Positions 31,564 to 39,827 of a DNA stretch of 64,000 nucleotides are shown here, in pieces; the stretch's first letter is position 1, and each line of letters opens with the position of its first letter. Origin of the DNA: Labia minor (taxonomy: Eukaryota > Arthropoda > Insecta > Dermaptera > Spongiphoridae); the NCBI GenBank assembly GCA_963082975.1, contig CAUJBJ010000032.1, positions 62,001 to 126,000 on the forward strand, read 5' to 3'. Made by a program: the position numbers and the translations under genes. The notes below the pieces were generated by a model. It was not told where the DNA came from, did no database searches, and saw nothing but the letters and a program-made list of their open reading frames with translations.

Positions 31564-31609
31564 AAGAAATCGATCAAATATGAATTTATTCTTCATTAGA
31601 ATCAGAAAA

Positions 31610-32147
31610 CTCATTTTACACAATGTATATAACTAGCAATCAAAGAATTATTATAATATTTAACTTTTTATTTTAAATTCTAATATTCAAATATCATTTC
31701 AATTAAATAATTTATTCTAAAAGTTCTCATTTTAATTAATATAATAAAATATTTAAATCATATTTAACTTAAATTATTTTGTATTTATTCTTTCCATATT
31801 TGAATAGGTACTTCTTTTATTTTAAGGGAGGGAATTAACTATGATCTAAAAAAATTAATAAATGAACTTAATAATAAAAAATCAAATAAATCCATTAATT
31901 TAAATTAATACTATTAATGAATGTATATATTGTTAATTTATCTTTAGTTTTATCAATACTTTTATACCGTTAATTTTTATAAATTAATTTTTATAAATTG
32001 TCTCAAGTCTCTAACTTTGCATTTTCTCTAATTTTATTATAATTAAAAATATTCAATAAAAATCAAACAATGAAATTAAAATATCGAAATGAAATGATCA
32101 AGAAATATTATACTCTATTATAACATATACAATACTTATAAACTATA
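31610..32147. other. AT-rich non-satellite spacer without a gene
   Basis: Sequence unrelated to the satellite begins abruptly after CAGAAAA. It is very AT-rich with many stops on both strands. The only local structure I see is a direct repeat of AATTTTTATAAATT near 31972-32000. The last 40 or so bases may already belong to the decayed LINE downstream. No coding region, RNA gene or clear transposon end is recognisable. Confidence 0.6.
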
Positions 32148-33079
32148 GGCGGAGGAAATATTAGACGATATCATTGCGGGTTCATGCCAAATCGATCAAC
32201 ATTAATTAAGATATTTTCATTATGACAGATATTAAAAAAACCGCGAATTCAATATCTCTGTTCACTAATTATTTGTAGACTTTAGTAAAACCTACGCATG
32301 ACTCAATAGATCCGGATAAACTTTTTCAAATTTTGATCTTAAAATTTATCTTGAAGGTAGTAAAGAAAGAGTAAGATGCGGAAATCAATTGTAAAATATT
32401 AGGTGACCCAGACGACTTAAATATAATAGGAGATTCGGCAATTGCAATTACAGATAGCGAGGAAAAATTAATCGAGGTAGGAAAAGAGATGAGGTTTGAA
32501 ATTAATAATGATAAATAAATATATTTAGAAACAAACAGGAGCAGTATTAACATACAAAATGTAGAATTTGAATATGTAGAAAAATTGAATGTAATCACGA
32601 AGGATAATAATATTTGAGAAGAATTGAAATCGAAGTTGCAATCGGAAAACGCCTGTTATCATGCAGTAAAGAGGCTTATCTCATCAAAATTATTATAAAA
32701 GGGAATGAAAATTAAAATATATAAAACAATTATTTTGTCTGTTGTATTATATGAGTGTTAGACATGGTCTATGATCTTTGGAGATGAGAGTGGATTCAGA
32801 GAATAGGATTCTCCCCAGCATTTATGGGCCAAAGAAAGATGAGTACATCAGGGAATGACGTACGAGAGATGGAACAGAGGCTCAGGATAAGGACACTTGG
32901 AGAAATGTGGTTGTAGCTGCCAAGAACTTTCGAGTACCGTTGAGCCACGCATGGTCTATGACCCTGGGAGATGAGAGTAGATTCAGATTATTCTTTCCAG
33001 CATTTATTGGCCAAAGAAAGATGAGGTCACCGGGGACACTTGGAGAAATGTGGTTGTAGCTGCCAAGAACTTTCGAGTA
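32148..33079 (+). pseudogene. Decayed non-LTR retrotransposon reverse transcriptase (LINE relic)
   Basis: Conceptual translation in shifting frames recovers reverse-transcriptase landmarks in the right order despite stops. At about 32172 comes HCGFMPNRSTL with KIFSL, stop, QILKK after it, like the CGFRPNRST motif of many insect LINEs. At about 32275 FVDFSKTYA matches motif A. At about 32402 GDPDDLNIIGDS is a damaged YADD box, followed by an EINNDK segment. At about 32715 IYKTIILSVVLYEC, stop, TW matches the conserved IRPVVLYGCETW region. A tail at about 32890 reads AQDKDTWRNVVVAAKNF, like the usual C-terminus of such ORFs. Stops (for example after EINNDK and YEC), frame shifts and missing blocks show it is dead. 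The RTE-like family assignment is from memory of motif patterns and is uncertain. It is unrelated to the intact R1-clade element nearby. Confidence 0.75.
32763..33079 (+). repeat. Imperfect tandem duplication of the LINE 3' end
   Basis: Copy 1 (32763-32936) and copy 2 (32950-33079) both start CATGGTCTATG and end ACTTTCGAGTA. They share the GGCCAAAGAAAGATGAG and GGACACTTGGAGAAATG blocks. Copy 2 lacks about 45 bp that in copy 1 lies between those blocks. The duplication lies within the C-terminal coding part of the relic. Confidence 0.85.
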
Positions 33080-33247
33080 GATAGATATAACATATTCAAT
33101 AATAATATATATAATTAATTTACTAAATAAATTAAAATATATTTTAAATAATCACACAATAAGAAATGAATGTTTTATGTTATACATTGTTTGAAACAAA
33201 ATGGATGAAAACCTTTTACTACTTTCAACCAAATACTATGTACCACT
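33080..33247. other. AT-rich spacer without a recognisable feature
   Basis: Low-complexity AT-rich sequence between the LINE relic and the GC-rich hairpin segment. I see no open frame of interest, no satellite homology and no repeat end here. Confidence 0.5.
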
Positions 33248-33313
33248 CGGGGGTACAGGGGGCGGAGCCCCCGTCTAGATGTGAAGAGCGACGAAGGAGC
33301 TCTGAGCAGCTAG
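33248..33313 (+). other. GC-rich hairpin segment, possibly a Helitron-like 3' end
   Basis: A GC-rich island in AT-rich DNA. It contains a perfect hairpin, GGGGGC, GGA, GCCCCC at 33258-33272. A second weaker stem, AGAGC with GCTCT, follows at about 33285-33303, and then GAGCAGCTAG before a T. A hairpin followed within about 10 nt by CTAG and T is what Helitron 3' ends look like. I cannot find the matching 5' TC end, and no Rep/helicase is present, so this would at most be a non-autonomous remnant. Confidence 0.3.
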
Positions 33314-33482
33314 TTATAAATAAAATAAAATTAAAAATGTTTATATTTATTATTTATGTATTCATATCTGTTTTTTATTACATTAATAGATATATTAAAA
33401 TTATTTGAAATTGTTTCTGTATCTAGAAATTAATTTACTTCAAACCGTCGGTCGGTTCGGACCTGGCCACAGGTCAACTTAT
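33314..33482. other. Spacer up to the inverted array, with two small hairpins at the boundary
   Basis: AT-rich DNA followed by a short GC-rich block just before the satellite resumes. The block has two stems: AACCG, 5-nt loop, CGGTT (33443-33457), and GACCTG, GCCA, CAGGTC (33460-33475). The satellite starts within 10 bp of the second stem. These could be the end of an unidentified element. Confidence 0.5.
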
Positions 33483-35173
33483 TTAAATATTTTCATTGAA
33501 TTCTTACGGAAAAGTGTGATTTTGTTCAAATATTAAAGGGAAAATCCTACTTTTTTAAATACGAGGGATAAATTATCTTTTTTATTTTATTTTATTAATT
33601 TTCTGATTCTAATGAAGAATAATTTCATATTTGATCGATTTCTTAAATATTTTCATTGAATTCTTATGGATTAGTGTGATTTTGTTCAAATATTAAAGGG
33701 AAAATCCTACTTTTTTAAATACGAGGGATAAAATTATCTTTTTTATTTTATTTTATTAATTTTCTGATTCTAATGAAGAATAAATTCATATTTGATCGAT
33801 TTCTTAAATATTTTCAGTGAATTCTCACGGAAAAGTCTGATTTTGTTCAAAGATTAAAGGGAAAATCCTACTTTTTTAAATACGAGGGATAAAATTATCT
33901 TTTTTATTTTATTTTATTAATTTTCTGATTCTAATGAAGAATAAATTCATATTTGATCGATTTCTTAAATATTTTCATTGAATTCTTACGGATTACTGTG
34001 ATTTTGTTTCTGATTCTAATGAAGAATAAATTCATATTTGATCGATTTCTTAAATATTTTCATTGAATTCTTACGGAAAAGTCTGATTTTGATCAAATAT
34101 TAAAGGGAAAATCCTACTTTTTTAAATACGAGGGATAAAATTATCTTTTATATTTTATTTTATTAATTTTCTGATTTTATTGAAGAATAAATTCATATTT
34201 GATCGATTTCTTAAATATTTTCATTGAATTCTTACGGAAAAGTGTGATTTTGATCAAATATTAAAGGGAAAATCCTACTTTTTTAAATACGAGGGACAAA
34301 ATTATCTTTTATATTTTATTTTATTCATTTTCTGATTCTAATGAAGAATAAATTCATATTTGATCGATTTCTTAAATATTTTCATTGAATTCTTACGGAA
34401 AAGTGTGATTTTGATCAAATATTAAAGGGAAAATCCTACTTTTTTAAATACGAGGGACAAAATTATCTTTTATATTTTATTTTATTCATTTTCTGATTCT
34501 AATGAAGAATAAATTCATATTTGATCGATTTTTTAAATATTTTCATTGAATTCTTACGGATTAGTGTGATTTTGTTCAAATATTAAAGGGAAAATCCTAC
34601 TTTTTTAAATACGAGGGATAAAATTATCTTTTTTATTTTATTTTATTAATTTTCTGATTCTAATGAAGAATAAATTCATATTTGATCGATTTCTTAAATA
34701 TTTTCATTGAATTCTTAAGGAAAAGTCTGATTTTGTTCAAATATTAAAGGAAAATCCTACTTTTTTAAATAAGAGGGATAAAATTATCTTTTATATTTTA
34801 TTTTATTCATTTTCTGATTCTAATTAAGAATAAATTCATATTTGATCGATTTTTTAAATATTTTCATTGAATTCTTACGGATTAGTGTGATTTTGTTCAA
34901 ATATTAAAGGGGAAATCCTACTTTTTTAAATACGAGGGATAAAATTATCTTTTTTATTTTATTTTATTAATTTTCTGATTCTAATGAAGAATAAATTCAT
35001 ATTTGATCGATTTCTTAAATATTTTCATTGAATTCTTACGGAAAAGTCTGATTTTGTTTAAATATTAAAGGGAAAATCCTAATTTTTAAATACGAGGGAT
35101 AAAATTATCTTTTATATTTTATTTTATTAATTTTCTGATTCTATTGAAGAATAAATTCATATTTGATCGATTT
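33483..35173 (-). repeat. 161-bp satellite, inverted orientation, inner segment
   Basis: About 10.5 monomers that are the reverse complement of the left array (TTTCTTAAATATTTTCATTG, CTACTTTTTTAAATACGAGG). This inner segment is less regular than the rest. Copies carry private changes and 1-bp deletions, for example GGATAAATTATC, TTCTTATGG, TTCTCACGG, AAGATTAAAGG, AAATAAGAGGG and CCTAATTTTTAAA. One monomer is only 85 bp (ATCGATTTC at 33956 and 34041), with TTTTGTT joined directly to TCTGATTC. The right end is the retrotransposon insertion, not a natural array end. Confidence 0.95.
35169..35173. repeat. Target-site duplication, left copy (GATTT)
   Basis: The satellite monomer reads TTTGATCGATTT up to the element's 3' end, and GATTTCTTAAAT resumes at 39956 on the other side. 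GATTT is therefore present twice, as expected from target-primed reverse transcription. A 5-bp match in AT-rich DNA is weak alone, but the monomer phase is kept exactly across the insertion. Confidence 0.75.
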
Positions 35174-35733
35174 TGTCGCGTTCCTACTGTGCTGCCATCT
35201 CCCAACCGGTGGTGGTCTCTCTTTCCCCCTCTCTCTCACCAAGTCAGCTGGCCGGCTAACCTCATTCTTGCTCAAGCTCCCGACTCAAACGTTTGTCCCT
35301 GCCGCCATTTTGTTTTCTCAACAAAATACTTTCCACTAATTCTCTCTTAAGATCATCTTTTCTTGCTTCATCAACTTATTCTCCTCATTCACTTATCCTG
35401 TTTTTTCCTCCTCCTGTAATTTCAAGTCAAATAACTTGAATTACTCCTTTTCTTCTCCACCACGATTGAATGTAACTCAAACAAGATACATTCAATCCAA
35501 CCAACCAGCAACAACATCGCCAGTTTTAATCACCATCCGGCACTCTTAGGTTGAAAAACCTTCAGAAGGTACCAGTGGGGAGTGCTTAGTCTAAAGCAGA
35601 GATGCGCCCCTCCTGGTTATGTGGGATTTTTACCTCACTAAAAACACTCTCCTGTGGGCCACGGAGAATCCCAGACCGGAACCCTTTCGGATGACTTCAG
35701 TCTGGGCCGAGCTTTGGGCATTTTCGCTTCTCC
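35174..35733 (-). promoter_or_regulatory. Structured 3' UTR of the retrotransposon
   Basis: Non-coding end of the element after the ORF2 stop. It holds two adjacent strong hairpins: 35416-35444 (arms of 11 bp with one bulged T, 6-nt loop) and 35464-35497 (GATTGAATGTA pairing with TACATTCAATC, 12-nt loop, perfect). Smaller palindromes lie at 35549-35560 and 35558-35570 (ACCTTC, A, GAAGGT). A 17-nt near-perfect inverted repeat pairs 35578-35594 with 35734-35750 across the ORF2 stop. In R1/R2-type elements the 3' UTR RNA can be recognised by the reverse transcriptase, so these are candidate binding structures. No AATAAA-type signal is evident near the end, and the tail is only about four A. Confidence 0.6.
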
Positions 35734-38707
35734 TTAGTCTAAGCACCCCTCATGTCTCTTGGTTCGCAGCACCTCCTCCACAAATTCAGCTACGGCTTTC
35801 CACTTGTCCTTGCTCTGTAGCATTACGGATATGATAGAATCCGGTGCTACAGGTCCGACGCTGGTTGTAAGACTCCTCTTTTTTGTGATGAACCGCGAGC
35901 ATTCGAAGAAGGTGTGATGAGCGGTATCCTCGCTACCCCGGCACCAGAGACAGAAGGGTGAAGCGACTTTGTTCATTTTAAAAAGGTATGCCCGGAAGTA
36001 CCCATGCCCTGTAAGAAATTGGCACAGGTAAAAATTTATATCTCCATGGCCCCTGTCAATCCACGATTTTACGCGAGGGACTAATTTCCTTGTCCATTGC
36101 CCAAGGTTATCTTCCCAACGACTCTGCCAACGCTGTAGTGTTTCTTTCCTTGCCTCTTGCTTGTTATTTCTGGTCAGGAAAATTGTTCTTCTTTCTTCAG
36201 CTAGAAGATCTATAGGAATAACTCCTGCTATTAAGAGAACCGCCTCCCCATCAACCGTTCTATAGGCGCTGGTAATTCTCAAGGCACATTTTCGTTGGAC
36301 CGATAGTAACCTTTTCCTATATTTCTTAATCCTCATGGCAACAGCCCAAATCTCCGATCCATATAACATCATCGACTGGGCAGCCACCATAAGCAGTCTT
36401 CTCTTGCTCTGACTAGGACCACCGGTATTTGCCATCAGTCTCGACAGAGAGGCCACAGCCTTTGCCGCGTTGTCAGCGATATTCCTGATATGATTCCAGA
36501 AGGTTAATTTGCCATCCAGAATCATACCAAGATACTTAATTGATTTCTTCGCCTGGACCTGCTCAGTGTCGACGACCATTGATATTTCCGTGGGAATTCT
36601 CTTCCGAGTGATAACCACGATTTCCGTCTTTGCCATCGCGAGCTCCAAGCCGTGATCTTCCATCCAGGCTCGAACTCTTCTCATGGTCATGTTGAGTTTG
36701 AGTTGAGCTAGCTCCGTAGTTCGAGCTGTTATAACTGCGGCCGTGTCGTCTGCGTAGCCCACTAGAAACACATCATCAGGCATGGTAAGACGAAGTAAAC
36801 CATCATATGTGACATTCCACAGGTCCGGACCGAGAATAGACCCTTGCGCAGCTCCTGCAGTAATCCTCTTACGAGCTTTTCCATCGGATGTTTCATATGT
36901 CAAGTTGCGATCCCTAAGATAGTCTCGTATTATTCTTAGAAGATACTCCGGAACATCAAAGTTAACTCGCAGAGCTTGAATCATATCCACCCATCTAGCT
37001 CTATTGAAGGCATTACGCACGTCCAGAGTGACCAGAAGCACCAATGGTGTGTTCTGTGAACATCCTATATTTCTAGCCTGTTCGACGGCATCAACTACTT
37101 TAGAGATGGCGCTCATCGTGGAGTACCCTTTACGAAAGCCGTGTTGTCGATGTGAAAGGTCACCAGCAGCTATTATTGCTTCCTGAAGTCTAGGTTTTAA
37201 CAACTTTTCCAGTAGCTTCCCTGATGTGTCAAGCATACACAATGGCCGATATGCAGAAGGAGAACCGGGATTTCCTTTCCCCTTAGGAATCAAAGCGAGT
37301 TTAGCCGTCTTCCATCTTGAGGGGAAGATTCCAGTTACCAGGCAGGCATTGTACATTTCAAGAAGAGGCCCGGGTTCTTTTCGGGCAATCACTTTGAGTG
37401 CCTCAACTGGCACCCCATCTGGTCCAGGAGCCCTCCCACTCTTCATCGATTCAACCGCTGTTTTCAGTTCTTCATTTGTGAAAACTGGAAAAGCTCCAAC
37501 CATCGAAGTGACTATCTCTTCCGGTCTTTCCGGGTGACTAGGAAATAATGTTTCGACAATTTCTCGCATGGTGTGAGCGTTCATTTTACCAGAAGAGTTC
37601 ATGAGGTTCAGCTTTCGCATCACAATTTTATAGGCATTTCCCCATGGATCGTGATCTACCTCCTCGCAGAGTTTTCGCCAGCTTCGGCGCTTACTCTCTT
37701 TGATCGCATTAGCGAGAGCCTTCTTGGCTATTTTGTATTCAGCAGCTAGAGTTGGTGCATCAGATTTGTTTCTGGACCGCTGTGCTCTTCGCCTAGAAGC
37801 TAAAGCTGTGCGTCTTAAGCTCGAAATTTCATCAGTCCACCAATAAGTTTGGCGTCTCCTACCAGGCGGCTTGCGTAAAGGCATCGATGATTCACATGCC
37901 TTGTATAGAGCTTTCATTATTTTCGCTACCATTTGTTCCAGAGAGTGACGGTCCATGTGCTCAGCTGATTCCGGTGTCACTCCAGCTAACCCAGCTCTCC
38001 ACGACTCCACCAGCTTGTCCTCGTCAAGTTTTGACGTGTTCCAGCGAGGGGCAGGGCGACCACCACCACTTTGCTTTTGTTTCTCATCTGTAATTTCAAA
38101 CAGGATGTAGTTATGGTCGCTGGCTGTATAGTCCTCTAGAACCCTCCATCCCTCTACCTTATGCGCCAGACATTCAGAGACCAGAGTAATGTCTGGGATC
38201 GACATTCCAAAACCAGCTCTTCGGTACGTAGGTGTCATTCCCCTATTCATTACCAAGAGATTTAGCCTAGAGGCCATCTCTAAGGTATATTTTCCTCTTG
38301 AGTTCTGAGTCTGCATCCCCCACTCCAAAGCCCTAGCGTTAAAATCCCCGGCGACAACAAATGGTCCATTCAGAGCGCGAAGGGCATCCTCCAGTTTATC
38401 TAGCTTTTCCCGGAATTCTCGAATGGGGTCATTCGGCGAGAAATAACAGCTCACGAGAGTCATGTCCCGCATCGCTATCCACACAAAGCCATCTCCAGAT
38501 CCCGTTGCAAGCACTTGTATAGCCCCACCGTCGGCATTCCAGATCGCAGCATAGCCTGAGACATCCACATACCAAGCTGGATCATCCTTAATTTTATATG
38601 GTTCACTAATCACGACAACTTGAGCGTTTTTTTTCCAAAGTCATCTGCGTTAGGAGGCTATCTGCGGCTCGGCATCTCTGTAGGTTGCCCTGCAATATTC
38701 TAACCAT
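35734..38707 (-). CDS. ORF2: APE endonuclease and reverse transcriptase (R1 clade), one frameshift
   Basis: ORF2 should nick target DNA and copy the element RNA onto it. The ATG at 38707 opens MVRILQGNLQRC, the usual endonuclease start. After 26 codons the frame is lost at an A8 run (T8 on the plus strand, 38627-38634), and the long frame that follows has no ATG before the endonuclease. Numbering from the GTG at 38613 (959 codons, TAA stop): endonuclease E4 in SEP, GDFNAR 89-94, PD 140-141 and SDH 165-167. Reverse transcriptase: GRAPGPDG 393-400, HGFRKGYSTM 491-500, LDVRNAF 530-536 (D531), GAAQGSILGP 587-596, YADD 620-623 and YLGMILDG 694-701. The C-terminal finger is C888, C891, H900, C905. 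All catalytic residues are present, and total length would be about 990 residues, normal for the clade. The single-base break may be a real mutation or a homopolymer sequencing error. The start overlaps the ORF1 stop by 8 nt. Confidence 0.92.
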
Positions 38708-39827
38708 TTTGGAACTTGACTCTTGCTTCTGCCAATGCCTCTCTAAAGCATTGACAGTCTTTAGAACCCTGCTTATGCTTAGAGAGGTTTGGACCAAATT
38801 TTCCTGCACATAGCAAACAATTCCAGTCAGGAGCCGGACAGTTTGAAGACAAGTGTCCTATTTGACCGCATTTCCAGCAATTTTTGCTGCGGTCTGGTCC
38901 TTTGCAATCCCGTCGTGTGTGGTTATAGCCATGACATTTAAAGCATTTTAGTACTTCAATACGTCTTCTGATAGCTGATGAGATCCAACCGATTTTTATG
39001 TTTTTCTTTTCGAGAGTCTTTAAGGCCAAAGTTTCGTCGAGCTCGACGATTGCCTTTTTTTGACCGCGGATATTTGTTGGCAACATTGCAACACTGATTG
39101 AAGCAGGCTCTATCTCCGGAAACTCGCGTTTGATTGCCTGTATCACCTCCTCCTCGGTGGTCAGCGCATCTAAGTCGAAAAACTCTAGTTTTGCGCGGGG
39201 AAGAAGTGATCGGACTTCCCCTTTTTGTCCAATGGCGTTTCTGATAGCCTGCTCGAACTTGCTTTCGTCCTTGGTGTCTAGCAGTTCCAAGAGAAGACCC
39301 CCCTGTGCGGTCATCCTGATCCGACGAATATCAGTTCCTGACTCTTCAGGAGTTACGCCATTTCGGACTGCACGAAGCATATCGGAATAGGAGCATCCCG
39401 TTGTTGGGTTGACAACGATAGCTCTATTTCTTGGTTTCTTTCTTTTAATTCTTTTCCGTTTTGTTTTCTTAGGATCCGGCTCCTTTTCATTTTTATCATT
39501 TTCCTGAGATATGATTTTAGTGTTTCTTTTTTTCCTTGAAGAGACCGTTTCCCATTCACCTCTTTCCTCGCGAGGTCTCTTTGTCGAGGAATTAGTAAGT
39601 TCTGACTCCGGACTCGACCTTAATCTTTTGCCTTGATTATGAGGTGTTTGACTCTTGTCTTCTACATTTGTAGAAGCCGCGGTTGCAACTCTATTCTCCA
39701 GTTCCGCCCCAGCTTTTCGCCAGCTGATTCTGCAAGAGCCTATAACATCAAGTGCTTCTTCCAATTCAATTAAACCCGTCTTCACATGTTGTGAGATATT
39801 TTTTTGTATCCTAGTGGCTGCTTTCAT
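38700..39827 (-). CDS. ORF1: gag-like nucleic-acid-binding protein of the R1-clade element
   Basis: A 375-residue protein expected to bind the element RNA and form the ribonucleoprotein particle. The first 50 residues are helix-like. A strongly basic stretch follows at about 120-134 (KKTKRKRIKRKKPRNR), a possible nuclear localisation or RNA-binding signal. A globular part spans about 165-290. Three zinc knuckles come next: C295, C298, H303, C308; C317, C320, H325, C330; and C337, C340, H351, C358, the last with the long spacing typical of R1-clade ORF1. The start is the first ATG after an in-frame TAA at 39876-39878. It ends in TAG inside the sequence ATGGTTAG, whose ATG is the probable ORF2 start, so translation of the two may be coupled. 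No internal stops or frameshifts. It is shorter than many R1-clade ORF1 proteins, which are often above 400 residues. Confidence 0.9.
   Translation of the reverse strand: MKAATRIQKNISQHVKTGLIELEEALDVIGSCRISWRKAGAELENRVATAASTNVEDKSQTPHNQGKRLRSSPESELTNSSTKRPREERGEWETVSSRKKRNTKIISQENDKNEKEPDPKKTKRKRIKRKKPRNRAIVVNPTTGCSYSDMLRAVRNGVTPEESGTDIRRIRMTAQGGLLLELLDTKDESKFEQAIRNAIGQKGEVRSLLPRAKLEFFDLDALTTEEEVIQAIKREFPEIEPASISVAMLPTNIRGQKKAIVELDETLALKTLEKKNIKIGWISSAIRRRIEVLKCFKCHGYNHTRRDCKGPDRSKNCWKCGQIGHLSSNCPAPDWNCLLCAGKFGPNLSKHKQGSKDCQCFREALAEARVKFQNG

Larger units (their letters stand above)
1..31609 (+). repeat. 161-bp AT-rich satellite array, forward orientation
   Basis: Tandem head-to-tail monomers of exactly 161 bp, about 196 copies. 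Successive AAGAAATCGATC starts fall at 4, 165, 326, 487 and 648. One consensus monomer has 33 G/C of 161, about 20%. Almost every copy carries one GAATTC and one ATCGAT, and a short hairpin (ATTCT, 5-nt loop, AGAAT). Copies differ mainly at a few diagnostic sites: CAATAG, CATTAG, CATTAT or AATTAG near base 31; AAATATAAAAG or AAATAAAAAAG; and a variable box before CCGTAAG. No reading frame stays open through the monomer. The array runs off the left end of the window and stops abruptly after CAGAAAA at 31609. Such a long homogenised array would fit pericentromeric or centromeric heterochromatin, but nothing here proves centromere function. Confidence 0.97.

Noticed and set aside
1-31609. CRISPR-like regular repeat spacing
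   Set aside because: The whole 161-bp unit repeats with no unique spacers. This is ordinary satellite DNA in a eukaryotic context.
32326-32598. 90-residue open frame on the minus strand
   Set aside because: Antisense to the LINE relic, rich in S, F and I from AT-rich codons. The sense strand carries the recognisable reverse-transcriptase motifs.
33166-33408. 80-residue open frame on the plus strand
   Set aside because: It runs through AT-rich spacer and the GC-rich hairpin, with no domain and low-complexity composition; chance frame.
31610-33482. The spacer as a DNA transposon with terminal inverted repeats
   Set aside because: The two ends of the spacer (CTCATTTTACAC and the GACCTGGCCACAGGTC region) are not inverted copies of each other.
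38606-38809. Separate 67-residue gene on the minus strand
   Set aside because: Its second half is the N-terminus of the ORF2 endonuclease, cut off by the A8 frameshift; its first half lies antisense-free inside ORF1 in another frame. It is not an independent gene.
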